Below are positions 1 to 11,341 of a stretch of 64,000 bases of DNA, piece after piece. A model generated the notes under the pieces. It was not told the origin of the DNA and searched no databases. It saw nothing but the letters and a program-made list of their open reading frames with translations. The stretch is taken from assembly GCA_023630585.1 (NCBI GenBank), contig CM042541.1:17514501-17578500 (forward strand), written 5' to 3'. The position numbers and the translations under genes are program-made. Positions within the stretch are counted from its first letter, which is position 1, and each line of letters begins with the position of its first letter. This stretch comes from Cranoglanis bouderius (lineage: Eukaryota > Chordata > Actinopteri > Siluriformes > Cranoglanididae).

Positions 1-2655
1 CATGGCAGCTAGTTTTTCAGCACCAAAAATTTGTGATGATGCAAAATGATAGTAGATATCAGAAGCCATAATATACAACTTAATTTTTCCCCAGTTTTTT
101 CCCCACCATTTTCTCTCATTTAGGTCACTTACCAAATCCCACACATTAGCTAGTTCTCCTCTATCACTTGACTACCAATCGGGGAGGATGAAGGCTAGCA
201 CATGCTTCCTCTGAGACACCTGAACCCAGCCACAGCATCTTTTCGAACTCCTGTCACAGGGCAGTTGAACACTCAACTCAGTACAAAGTGTCTCTTTCTG
301 CTTACATGAGCTCACAGACACCCATGATTGGTTAATGTTGACCTGATTGACAGAGGAGAGAATAATGCCATCTCTCTTACCCAAAGAGCATGGCCAGTTA
401 TGCTCTACAGGGACTCCTGGCTACCACATGTTGGTGTGCTCAGATTATGTCAACTTGAAAAGTGGCTAGGATCTCAGAAGAGGACCGAGAGAGGGCTTGT
501 TGAACAGACCCAAGGTCAAACATGTTAGCTGTTCCAGGACAGACATGTACAAAGGGAACAGCATTGATTGCGTGAAGCGCAGGATAACCTCATTGACCTG
601 CTAGACCATTTGACTGGAATGATCCTAGGTACTGTTTGGGAATCATCACCAATCAGGGCCAGGGCTAAATGGACCATTGTGCTGGCTAACTGTCAGTCAC
701 ACAGATGTGTAGTAGCAACCTATGACTCGATCAGTGTATATGATCAATGAATAATCTTAATCGCAATCTCCAGAGCATGCACAAGAAGCCATGCTGATTA
801 CTTTGGTATTCTGTGTCAACATGAAAACCAAGCAGGAAATGTGGATCTTTTTTGATAATGTCAGATGGAAGCTTTCCTTGGGCTGTGTTCCATTCTGAAG
901 CTTGGCCCCTTTAAAAAGGTCAAGCTAACCTGGAGCATAGCTGAGCTGACGTTTGGGAGAGGGTGGCTGGTGAGAGTGCTGTTAAGGTGATTGCTGCTTT
1001 GATTGCTACAAGCAGCCAGCATGTCCCCTTTAGCACTTTCTTTCTAACTCTTTCCCTTCCCTGGGATTGGGCTCACGGTTGTGATTTCAGCATACATCCC
1101 CCTCCCGGCAGATAAAAGAAGATAGAAGATGTGTCTGAAAAACTATAACGAGATGGAAGCAGGCAGGGAATTGCATCGACATGACCACGGATGCCTGGGT
1201 CTCTAAACTCAGCGCCACCATAATAAAGGGCTCTAGTGATCTCCAGTGTAGCATAATTTCTCTCACAGATGATATGGGATCTTTGAGCTGGATATTCCAG
1301 TTAAAGTTGTGTCCTTTACATAAATGTACTTATGCAAATTGAAATAAGCAAATGAAAGCGCCTGGACATTTAATAGAGAAAAGGTGCAAGGGGGATGAGG
1401 GGCAAGACAACAATTCTTTTTGTAATTGTTTTATGTCGGGTAATCATATAAAGGCTCTGGAATGACAAGCAGAGTAAAGAGAACCAATTCAGCATCACAC
1501 GAAAGCGCATCGACTGTGGAAATCGGGTGAAATTGAATGACTGCAGCGTGAAAAGGCGTCTTGAGAGCTGCAGCACTCACACACTCCACTAGACTGGATA
1601 AGAACCTCTAGTGTGACAGTTCTGTCCTACTTGAGGAGGATGAGACTGTCTATGGTTGGATGTGTTGGTGGAAAATGTCCATGCAGGTGTCTCAAACGCT
1701 GCCTGTCTTGCCTCGACATGCGTGCATGTTTTCTTTGCTATCCCCTCATCCTCCCCATCTATCCAGATGTGAGCGCTGCAGTCATTAAGATAACGGTCAC
1801 GGCATATGCATTATCAGTGAGCCTGTATTTAAAGCACAATAAGATGCGGATAATAATCTACAGTTATCCTCAGATGCACGTGAGCGGCAATCAGTGTCGT
1901 TTGGAGAATTACCAAGACGACTAGACAAAAGACACTTCAGCTGGTTCTATATTCAGCAAAGTATAATTGTGACAGAGACTGTCAAGCATAGCGGGAGCAC
2001 AGAGGTACCTGGTGTTCGTCTGTATATCGTTGATGAAATGGAGAGCAGAACAAGGCATTGTTTTGTTTATAGTTTTTTGAGATGTGGGGTCGTCTTTTGC
2101 CATGAGTTTGGAAGGAGGGAAGAGAAAACATCAAAGTTAAAATGCTTTCTATCAGCATAGTTATTGTCAGATGCAAGAACAAGATGCATTTCAATGAAAC
2201 CCTTGTTTATTTCAAGCAGTTAAAGACTTTCTATATTTTTTTCCCCACCAGTTCAGTGCATATAAAGAGATGGCATTCAGTTAAAAAAAAAAAATTCTGA
2301 TTTCCCAAGGCATACATACAAAACCCAAGTCTTGTAGTCTGGTCTGTGGAGAACAAGCAATGCTTTGATATCCAAAGACATAATTCACAGAGGGGTGATG
2401 ATGAGACATGATGATGAAATTCATACACTTGTTCGTGTAAGTTATCCATTGGGGTAAACGACTCTCTCAGGCCCTGTTATGAATATTTGAAGAGTCTCTA
2501 AATGAATTCTACAAGCATACGCTACACTAATCTACTTTGTCTGTAAATGCTATGGAATGGCAAAATGAATGCATTTTCTCCCTTGAGGTGTGTTGTTTTA
2601 ATTAAACTTTTAGGTACCTAACTTTCTCTTTCTCTCTGTTGTTTTCTTTTTCCAG
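1..2655. other. gria4: gria4 intron 2 (3' part)
   Basis: Non-coding sequence upstream of the first exon visible in the window; its 5' end lies outside. It is AT-rich with no open frame resembling a known protein. The short open frames here lack splice sites, homology and codon bias. The 3' end shows a pyrimidine-rich tract (tctctttctctctgttgttt) and the AG that opens exon 3. I see no recognisable mobile element. Confidence 0.8.
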
Positions 2656-2895
2656 TCTGCTCGCAGTACTCGAGGGGCGTATTCGCCATTTTCGGCCTGT
2701 ACGACAAGCGCTCCGTACACACACTGACGTCCTTCTGCGGAGCGCTGCACATCTCCCTCATCACGCCCAGTTTCCCCATCGAGGGCGAGAGTCAGTTTGT
2801 GCTGCAGTTGAGGCCGTCCATACGAGGAGCTCTGCTCAGCATCCTCGACCACTACGACTGGAACCGCTTCGTCTTCCTGTATGACACCGATCGGG
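2656..2895 (+). CDS. gria4: gria4 exon 3, amino-terminal domain
   Basis: Exon of an AMPA-receptor subunit, a glutamate-gated cation channel of excitatory synapses. It is 240 bp, opening after tttttccag and closing at CGG-G|gtgag; it starts with two bases of a split codon and ends with the first base of a Gly codon. The product begins CSQYSRGVFAIFGLYDKR and runs through SFCGALHISLITPSFP to HYDWNRFVFLYDTDRG. This is the first lobe of the periplasmic-binding-protein-like amino-terminal domain, which drives subunit assembly. The GLYDKRSVHTLTSF wording is that of GluA4 rather than GluA1-3. The length equals the usual exon 3 of vertebrate GRIA genes. Exons 1-2 are outside the window. A CA microsatellite begins within about 15 bases of the donor site. 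Confidence 0.97.
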
Positions 2896-2907
2896 GTGAG
2901 GCTCGAT

Positions 2908-2911
2908 CACA

Positions 2912-2992
<81 letters not shown>
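2908..2992. repeat. (CA)n microsatellite beside exon 3 donor
   Basis: About 40 near-perfect CA dinucleotides starting some 12 bases after the exon 3 splice donor. The opposite reading is TG. The open frames reading His-Thr repeats across it are artefacts. Confidence 0.98.
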
Positions 2993-2994
<2 letters not shown>

Positions 2995-3015
2995 ACGTTG
3001 CTGAGATGAGGTGAT

Positions 3016-3293
3016 ATGTAGTTTATATAAAAGTTTGTGAACCCTTTAGAATTTTCTATATATCTGCATAAATATGGCCAAAAACATCTTCAGATTTTCA
3101 CAAGTCCTCTAAAAGTACCAGTGAAAACAAATGAGACAAAAATATTATACACAGTAATTTATTTATTATGGAAAATAATCCAAAATTGCATATCTTTATT
3201 CTTCTTTAGGACTGATGATGTTTTAGGTCACATTTATGCAGAAATATATATAGAAAATTCTAAAGGGTTCACAAACTTTCAAGCACCACTGTA
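3016..3293. mobile_element. Small Tc1-type inverted-repeat element (MITE)
   Basis: About 278 bp with long terminal inverted repeats. The left end reads aaagtttgtgaaccctttag and the right end carries its reverse complement, followed by caccactgta with a terminal TA. There is no transposase; the short open frame inside is accidental. The ends resemble fish Tc1/mariner non-autonomous elements, and the left tip is degraded. Confidence 0.8.
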
Positions 3294-3939
3294 CATTTAA
3301 TAAATCAGTGAAGGAGGCTCAGAGCTTAATGGTATTTAAGTATGGCTAGTGTGGCTGTCTGAAGTGATGGACTCCTCTGTTTGTAAAGGGTTTTTTTCCC
3401 ACCCTGCTAGTTTTTTTCCTGAAAGAAATTGCTGCTGTGATTTTGTTTCTTGCGGAACATACGCCAGATCCTGAGCTCCCAGATCCCAACGAACACTTCC
3501 GCAGCGAAGAATCAGAGCCTTGTCTTTCCCCCTCCCTTGTCTTTTCTCTTTCCTCTCCATCAGTGTCTTTTCTTCTCTCTTCCTCTTCCCCCAGTGTGCT
3601 AGACTGCTACACTGGCAGGAGTCCCGGAGGAGAGCTGTGGCTTCTGCTCTGACACGTTTCTAAAAGCGCACTCTCTTCCTGCAGGAGCCTGGCAGATGAG
3701 CTACTGATACATCTGACTTTATCCTCATCTGTCATCACAGAATGTGTGTTTTGACTAGGCCTACATTGGATAAACAAGTCAGTTACCCACAAGATCAAAT
3801 CCAGAAAAAAAGGGGACAGCTCCAAGTAACATAAAGTGCTTACTAGTGCAGTTGACAGTCTGTTAATTTTTTTCAACATATACTGTATATGTAAAGTAAC
3901 ATTATAGGGTTTGCAGTGTTGTGGTGCAGCCCGACATGA

Positions 3940-4110
3940 AGCGGAGTTCGTCTTACCACCCCAGCGTTGGTTATTTTCCAATAACAGCACGTCATGACGT
4001 ATTTTATTCCTCTTATACCACAGCAATTTGCTCAAAGTTAGTTCCTGTTATCACTTTTTATCACTAGGTACCAGCTGTAAACCTTGAGGAACCTGACTCA
4101 AAAAGCAATC
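3940..4110 (+). repeat. Partial copy of a dispersed repeat (also at 29.3 and 53.1 kb)
   Basis: Contains ttattcctcttataccacag, preceded by a ttaccaccc block and followed by gttagttcctgt. The same words in the same order recur near 29310-29500, and the first part recurs near 53142-53210. Only the 5' part of the family is present here. Class unknown; it may be a non-autonomous DNA element. Confidence 0.55.
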
Positions 4111-5049
4111 GATGCACTTTTCTGGGTGACACCCCATAGTGGGATTATGTTACTGTATACAGTCATTTTGACTATTTTGCATCTGATGCGTGAGTTACAG
4201 TAATGTTATCAGAGAATACAGTAATTTGTGTAATGTGCATTAGAGGGATGCTTAAATAATAATGTAGAATCAGGCTGCTTTCCTACTAGTGCAGGTTTTG
4301 TGTGTTTCAAAGCGCTTTTTTCATTACAGCAGAGCACATTTTTCCCCAGAAAAGCACCAAGTAACATCATGAGCTTAAATTAATGATGTATTGATCAGTT
4401 GATTATATTTTAAAGTAAATAGAGAAAACACATTAGTTACTTTTGGGACATTCACTGATATCATCACTGTTCCCACTTTAACCACACAGTATCCTGAAAA
4501 TGGCAAGTATAGCCTAATGATACATGTGTATTAGGGGCATGTATAGGTTATGCAGGGGTAGCTTCTAATTATTTGACATGCTTTGAATATCTAATATATA
4601 AACTGCTGCAGATAAAAAAACAGACAAATAAATAAAAGCTTCACATGGTTGATTTGCCCTGCTGGGCTAGCTGGCAAATATACAAACATATACACACACA
4701 CACACATAGACACACACACACAGCCTCAGGCTACAGATTTATCAGATATTAATCAGCGCTCTGTTCTGTGTTGGTTATTTGAAGTAAAGGATGTGGCTGT
4801 AAATTGAAAGTGAAGGCATTTTATAAAACTATATGGTGCAGAAAGCTACAGCTATGCTGGAGTTCTGTTGGTGTGATGATGTATCAGATATCAGAGAAGA
4901 CTGACAAGTAACCAATGATGATCCTCAATGGGAAACCCATTACCCATATGGGAATAAAAAAGCTAACATTTTGGCTAAACAAGCCAAATTTCAAATGGCT
5001 TATTTACTTTATTAATACATACGAACAGCAGCTCATCTGCTTTGGACTA

Positions 5050-5762
5050 CAGGAAACCCCTGAGATGAAAACTACTTATGTTACGACCCGTAGGGTGAAG
5101 AAGATGAGCAGGATGCACTTGCAGGGTAAAGTGTTCAGTTTATTAGGTACAAATGAAAATAATAATAAACATAAATGTATAAGCAGGAATGTCACCGTTA
5201 TCCAATGAAGGTAGAACGAATACAAATAAGAAACGCCGAAAATACACGCTAGATAGGTGATCTGGAAATCACGGGAACAAATCGCACGGTTAAACACATC
5301 TAAGTTAAACTGACACTAGATAGGTGATCTGGAAATCACGGGAATAAATCGCACGGTTAAACACATCTACGCTAAACTTTAATACACTAGACTATACTAA
5401 TACTCCGCCCCGAAGCGGAGACGGAGTGGCGTATTTAAACACAAAGAAAATCACAGACAGCTGAAACTCATAATACACAGAATGAATTAGACGAACATGA
5501 ACCAATAAGAATTAAGGAGGCGGAGACATGACACAAACCAAAACATGAGCACATGGGGAAACACAGGAGGTGGAGACATGACGTGAACGAAAACATGAGC
5601 ACATGGCAGAGGTAAACAAAATGAGTCTTTATGAATGAAACGTCCATCGGAGAGTTTTTGAATAGCGCTGGAAAGCGCGCAGTGGAATGCGGAAGCACGC
5701 CACTCGCCGCTCTTTGCAGCATAGCGAGGGCTGGAGAAGAGGAAACCTAACAACGTAATACT
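5050..5762. repeat. Complex repeat element with TGTTAC...CTAACAAC ends
   Basis: Begins around tgttacgacccgtagggtga and ends around gaaacctaacaacg. Inside are two 67-bp direct repeats (5249-5382), a palindrome ctccgccccgaagcggag near 5403, and repeated gacatgac...aaaacatgagcacatgg segments (about 5525-5605). It shares its start, a GGATGCA...TTTATTAGG block and its end with the element at 10.07-10.44 kb. It encodes no recognisable protein. TG...CA ends suggest an LTR-like remnant, but I see no target duplication, so the class is open. Confidence 0.55.
5249..5382. repeat. Two 67-bp direct repeats
   Basis: The block agataggtgatctggaaatc with its following sequence occurs at 5251 and again at 5318. 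That is a period of 67 bases, with only a few mismatches between the two units. Confidence 0.9.
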
Positions 5763-6100
5763 TATATCATTATCATTAAATATAACTACAGGAAAGTTGT
5801 ACTTTGGGTATTATTCAAAATCACTTCTTGTACTCTTACTCAATTACATGTCCCTTAAAAACAACACTCAATCTTTGTACTCCTAATATTTTCAATTTAG
5901 AAACTTCAAGTACTCATTACAAGACTCGAAGATTGTGAGATTTGTTTTATACCAATCCATTTAATTGAGCAAGTCTGATTAATTTCATTTTAACTTTTTT
6001 TTAGTTGAACAATATTTAACTAACATTCAGTCCAATCTGTAATAATTTGTATTGATACCACAAAACCAATAATCTTTCTATAAGTGTCACTTACTCCTTA

Positions 6101-7585
6101 TACAGTGGGTATAGAAAAGAATCACCCCCCTTTAAAATAATCACATTTTGTAGCGTTTCAGCCTGAAATGAAGACAGACACAGTTTTTGTTTTATCCAGC
6201 TGTATTTACTCAGTGCAGCTTATAACATCCAAGTGAAAGATATAACACCAACATATTTTTTTTTTTAATTAAAAAACAGAATTACTGAGTTGGAAAAAGG
6301 ATCACCCCCTTGTGTCAGTATTTTGTTGAACCACCTTTTGCTTTAATCACAGCCTTTAGTCTGTTGGGATGTGTCTCTACTAACTTTGCACATCTAGACT
6401 TTGCAATATTTGCCCACTCTTCCTTGCAGAACTGCTCAATTTCAGTTAAATTTGATGGTGACTGTTTGTGGACTACAGTCTTCAAGTCATTCCACAGATT
6501 TTCAATGGGGTTTAAGTCTGGGCCATGCAAGGACATTCACCTTTTTCTCCTGCAACCACTGTGTGGTCAGTTTTGCTGTGTGCTTTGGGTCATTGTCATG
6601 TTGGAAGGTAAACCTTCTTCCCATTGACAACTTTCTGGCAGAGGGCAGCAGATTGTCCTTAAGAATTTGACAGTATTTTGCCCCATCCATTTTTCCTTCT
6701 ATCCTGACAAGTTCTCCAGTCCCTGCTGCAGAGAAACACCCCCATAACAGGATATTACCACCTCCATGCTTTACTGTAGGAATGGTGTTATTTGGATGGT
6801 GAGCTATATTGGATTTCAGCCAGACATATCGTTTGGTGTTGAGGCCAAATAATTCAATTTTAGTCTCATCTGACCATAACACCTTTTTCCATGTGGCCTC
6901 AGAATCTTCAAGGTGCGTTTTGGCAAAGTTCAGTCGTGGGTGGCTTTTTCTTGCAACCCTCCCATACAAGCCACATTTGTGGAGAATTTGTGATATTCTT
7001 GTCACATGCACACAATGACCACTCTTTGTCATAAATTTCTGCAACTGCTTCAGAGTTGCTGTAGGCCTCTTGGAAGCCTCTCTGACCAGTTTCCTCCTGG
7101 CTCTTTCATCCAGTTTGGAGCAACGTCCTGATCCAGGGAGGGTCTGTGTTGTACCAAATACCTTCCACTTCTTAATAATAGACTTCACAGTGCTTCTAGG
7201 CATTGATAAAGCCTTTGAAAATTTTTGTATCCATCTCCTGGCTTGTGCCTGTCCACAACTTTATCCTGGAGATCTTTTGACAGATCACAGTTGAAAGTCA
7301 GATGGCTTTGTGTGCCATTGAGAAGGTGATTAGCTACACCTTATTGAGTTTACAAGTCATTTTTAGGAGGGGGGTGATCCTTTTTCAAAGTGAGTGATTC
7401 TGCTTTTTTATTTTTTTTATTTTTTTCTGACATGTTGGTGTTATATCTTTCACTTGGATGTTATAAGTTGCACTGAGTAAATACAGCTGGATAAAACAAA
7501 AACTGTGTTCGTCTTCATTTCAGGCTGAAAAGCAACAAAATGTGATTGTTTTAAAGGGGGGTGATTCTTTTCTATACCCACTGTA
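6101..7585 (-). mobile_element. Tc1-like transposon, inactive, minus strand
   Basis: About 1.49 kb with long terminal inverted repeats of roughly 160-200 bp, flanked by TA (Tc1/mariner target duplication). The left end starts tacagtgggtatagaaaaga and the right end finishes with the matching ctatacccactgta. The interior carries a broken DDE transposase on the minus strand. It sits in gria4 intron 3, antisense to the host gene. Confidence 0.93.
6315..7210 (-). pseudogene. Tc1-like transposase pseudogene
   Basis: Two minus-strand frames together cover most of a Tc1-family transposase. The upstream frame (6502-7203) has the second helix-turn-helix part (ending PRSTVKSIIKKWK), the first catalytic Asp in LWSDETKIELFG, the HGGGNILLWGCFS block and the second Asp in FQHDNDPKHTAK. 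It then runs out of frame at LAWP. The remaining frame (6315-6536) supplies PDLNPIENLW with the catalytic Glu, and the C-terminus. The break near 6510-6520 is a small deletion within what is normally WPSQSPDLN. The DDE triad is present but split by the frameshift, so no active enzyme is expected. Confidence 0.9.
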
Positions 7586-8405
7586 TAAAAAAACAACAAC
7601 AACAACAAAAAAAAAAAAAAAAAAAACAGAACCTGATCTCGTGGAAAAGTGTGGTTGGATTTTGTCCCATTTCATTGCCAGCATCTATGGTTTAGCTGTA
7701 GCATTTATGATTCGTGACCCCTTGCTGCAGCTAAATGGGAGATACCTGAAGAGACTTTTTTTTCCAGTTAAAGCAGCATTCAGACCAAACATGAATAAAA
7801 TTCACCTCACAGAAAGCAAATTCACTGAAGGGTAAAGGACACGGGACATGAAAAAAACATTTTCTTCTGCTTTACATTGACTTTAGCTGGGTGAACTCTG
7901 ACCTCTGAATTCACAAGTCTTGGCCTTGTGAGCCAGTACAAATCAAGTAAGCAGGACTGTGACCTCATCAAAATGGAGGAGCTGCATGTTGCTAAGTAGC
8001 AAATATATTGGAATTTGGCCTCGCTGTTTTCTTAGTATTGCTTGGCAGACAAAAATACACTAGAGGTTTTTTGGGGTAAAATTATGTTTTGTTTTGTTTG
8101 TTTTTTTTTCTGCTCAGAATTTCTGGTTAGCAATGTTGGCACCTCTGGAGACCTGCTCTTAACTTCAACTTTAACCTTAATCTCTTTAAAAGAGGTGTGT
8201 GAATGGTATGAACAAATTTGCATATGTGAGATCATTTAGGGGGGAAAAATCTTAATATTTTACTTAAAATTGTTTTATTTTTTTAGACCCCAGTAACATA
8301 ATACCACATATATTGATGTAAGAATAACTTCTCTGACTTTCCAGTCCCTGGATGTCCAAAGCAAGATTTTGATTTGGAGGCTCCCACCCACATTGTATTA
8401 ACTCT

Positions 8406-8406
8406 A

Positions 8407-8496
<90 letters not shown>

Positions 8497-8505
8497 AATA
8501 ATAAT
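8406..8505. repeat. (AAT)n/(ATT)n microsatellite, palindromic
   Basis: About 20 AAT units followed by about 10 ATT units and a short AAT tail. The two halves are reverse complements, so the tract can fold back on itself. Confidence 0.97.
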
Positions 8506-8829
8506 GGCCTAGTTTCAACCAACAAGTATCATCAACAATGCTACTAAAATACAAAATAGTACAAAATATCAAATTTTACTTATGCATACATACTGTACAG
8601 TATAACATTTTGACAATGTTTGAAAGTCTTTTTATTGATAATACATAAGAGAATTTAGACTTTTTTGCTATAGAGAACAACATCCAACTTATCTGAGTCC
8701 ATAATCTACTATGACTGAGATCATACCTCACTTGCAAACTTCATCAAATAAATGATCTAGACATAATCTACCAAGCTAACATAGCTAGTTAATGCTTGCT
8801 GAAAAACATCCACAAGCTAACATCAGTTA

Positions 8830-8940
8830 CTTTTACATGTTTTAAAGCAATTAAATTAAACGTTTACATGGATACTTACACACAAAATGTGTTGCTTCAA
8901 CACTTAGATTCAGTGATGTTCAGGATAAATATTTGTGATA
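8830..8940 (+). repeat. Divergent repeat, copy 1
   Basis: Segment from tttaaagcaattaaatt to cacttagattcagtgatg. A diverged copy lies at about 10645-10735. No class assigned and no coding content. Confidence 0.5.
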
Positions 8941-10071
8941 CATTTTTTTGGTATGTGTTTACATTCACGTCAGTAGACAGCTTATTAATTGAGGACCAGT
9001 GCAATATGGCCACCATATTGATTTATATCACTCTGAATGGAATGATCCATGATTCCAACCAACAACAGCATAAACAACAATAAAAACATGAACCAAGACA
9101 AATGCAAGGCAACCCATTATTTTGCTTGTTGGTTAAAAAACAATATTATTGATTGCCAGTTCTGGCTCCAGTGTCTCACCATGTGGAAATTTAGGCTGTG
9201 GATGGTAGAACATGCTAGCAGTAGGCTAGCAATCACAAACAGACATGATTCCCAAATGGTGAACTGCAGGCTTGCCAGATTAGGCATAGGTTAATCCATT
9301 AATTATCGAAGCGAAAGGGAGGTGGTGCCAGTTTTTGATTGTGACCATAAGGATCCGTTTTACATGGACATCTGCTCATCCTGGAGTCAAGTGGCCCTAG
9401 GAGGCTGCGGGTATCTCTGTCCAGCAGCCACATTAACATATCTAACACACAGCAACGTGGCAGGCTGAAATTAAAACTCTACTCATCAGTGCATTGAGAA
9501 CCTCAAAAACATCTCAAAGCTGTGAGAACATGCAGCTCTTCGTGCCAGCTAGTGTGAATTAATGAACTCAGTATCACAGTTTGGTGTGTTATTTCTGGAG
9601 CCTGAGACAACCAGGCAAGCGCTGATCTGTTTTATGGAGGTGAGAAGAAGCTGCTGTGAAAAGAGAATCTTCACACTACTATTCAGATATCACATGCTAG
9701 AGGGCTGTTTTGGTGACTCACACCTTAAAATGGTCATAAAATGACAAATTTGTGTGGTTTGGCATTGTGGAAATACATCCTGATTTTGCCAAGTAACAGG
9801 TGTCTCTGGACCAAGTTAAATCTGATTCGCCAAATTAAACTTAATTTGGCTAGTATGAAAACTTAGACATCATCAATAATCTTGACATACCACTTAGCAT
9901 AAAATACTGGTTTCAACATGATTTTATTGTTATACTATAAAATAGTAAATATATAGTAAAACTAATGTTAGTTTTCTTGATAGTGAACAAATATTTTTAA
10001 GTTATACAATATGAGTTAACCTTATGTATGCTAGTCTGCTAGTGAACTTGACTTAAGTTGACTAGCTTTTG

Positions 10072-10440
10072 TTACAAAATACACAGGAGGGCTGGATGCA
10101 AGCACTGGGGAAACAGTCACTTTATTAGGGAAAAATTCAAAAGAAACGGAACACAAAAGCACGGGAAGCAAACAGTCAAACAATAATCCCAAAAAAGAGT
10201 GAGGCAGTAATCCACACAAAAAGGCAAGGCAATAATCCAAAATTAGCAAGGGAGAAATCCACAAAATAACAAGGCAATAATTCCACAAAATAGCGAGACA
10301 ATAATCCACAGAATAGCGAGGCAAGAATCCACAGACCAGGAAACACGAGGTAAGTGCAAAGAAACATTCATTCAGTCTAATACTCCGTATTAGACTCAGC
10401 GAGCAGCGCGAAGGGGAAGACCCTAACAACTTTGAAACAA
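10072..10440. repeat. Second element with TGTTAC...CCTAACAAC ends and internal tandem array
   Basis: Starts around tgttacaaaatacacaggag and ends around gaccctaacaac. Near the start it shares GGATGCA...TTTATTAGG with the 5.05-kb element. The middle (about 10180-10338) is a tandem array of roughly 26-bp units around aataatccacaaaatagcga, six or so copies. The minus-strand open frames rich in Leu, Phe and Cys across it are translations of the array. No protein is encoded. Confidence 0.6.
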
Positions 10441-10644
10441 ATTGTAACTACTGCTGGAGACATGATGTTAGTTAACATTAACTAAACTGAATTGGTAGTT
10501 GGCACATGACAGTAAATAAACAGTGTCGCTATATATAAGCTAACATAGGCAGAGAAAATTTGTTGAGGCAATTAGCATGTAAATTTAGCAAGCACGCTAT
10601 CCTTCCAGTAAATACAATACATGCGCAGCAGCCATTTTTATATC

Positions 10645-10740
10645 TTTCAAAGCAATGAAATACATTTTTTACACAGATACCTAACACATTAAATATATGT
10701 ATCTTACCACAGCACTTAGATTCACTGATGTTCAGTGGAA
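10645..10740 (+). repeat. Divergent repeat, copy 2, just upstream of exon 4
   Basis: Resembles 8830-8940: tcaaagcaatgaaatac...cacttagattcactgatg. It ends about 160 bases before the exon 4 acceptor. Confidence 0.5.
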
Positions 10741-10898
10741 GTGTGTTACAAGTTTTTTACGAACAGTTTGGTGGGGCTTTCTATCTTGAATGTGATGGCT
10801 GTCAAGCTGCTCAGCACATCGCACCATTAAAAACATGCAAAATAAAATTGCAATCCTCCCTCAGACTAATGATGACAGCCTCCTCTTCTCTTCTACAG

Positions 10899-11083
10899 GA
10901 TACTCTATCTTGCAGGCCATCATGGAGAAAGCAGGTCAGAATGGCTGGCAGGTCAGTGCAATCTGCGTGGAGAACTTCAACGACGCAAACTACCGGCAGC
11001 TCCTGGAGGACCTGGACCGCAGGCAGGAGAAAACGTTCGTCATAGACCTGGAGCCAGAGCGACTCACCAACATGCTGGAGCAG
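10899..11083 (+). CDS. gria4: gria4 exon 4, amino-terminal domain
   Basis: 185 bp between ttctacag and CAG|gtataa; it completes the Gly codon begun in exon 3. The product is GYSILQAIMEKAGQNGWQVS, then AICVENFNDANYRQLLEDLD, then a stretch ending TNMLEQ. Mammalian GluA4 has almost the same wording (YSILQAIMEKAGQNGW), which separates it from GluA1-3. It forms part of the amino-terminal clamshell outside the cell. One oddity: where the other GluA subunits have Asp-Cys-Glu after the VID strand, this gene reads Asp-Leu-Glu (VIDLEPERL). The change is in frame and the rest is conserved, so I read it as a real substitution. Confidence 0.97.
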
Positions 11084-11341
11084 GTATAACTCAGATGGAA
11101 GCACAAAAAGCAAATGAGAAATACATGACCCTATTTACAGCCGATCATTTCAATCATTTCACATGCGTGTGAATACAACCAAGGCATATAACAGATCTAA
11201 ACCTGATTGGTCAAGTCACATCACAAGGCCAGAGATGTACAAGGGTAAATACATTTCTCTCTCAAAGTCACTTATAATATATTGCAACTTTAGTATATTA
11301 CAATTTTATGTGAACATTTTAACAGAAATAAAATACAATTA

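Larger units (their letters stand above)
2896..10898. other. gria4: gria4 intron 3
   Basis: An 8.0-kb intron bounded by gtgag and ttctacag. It holds a CA microsatellite, a small Tc1-type inverted-repeat element (3016-3293), a repeat fragment near 3.95 kb, two related complex repeats (about 5.05-5.76 and 10.07-10.44 kb), a dead Tc1-like transposon (6101-7585), an AAT/ATT microsatellite (8.4 kb) and a divergent repeat pair (8.83 and 10.64 kb). No other gene is seen. Confidence 0.9.

Noticed and set aside
3607..4035. 142-codon minus-strand open frame
   Set aside because: No family resemblance, low-complexity Ser stretches, partly within a dispersed repeat, antisense in an intron.
10031..10429. 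132-codon minus-strand frame rich in Leu, Phe and Cys, looking like a membrane protein
   Set aside because: It translates the 26-bp tandem array of the 10.1-kb repeat; the apparent hydrophobic repeats follow the DNA period.
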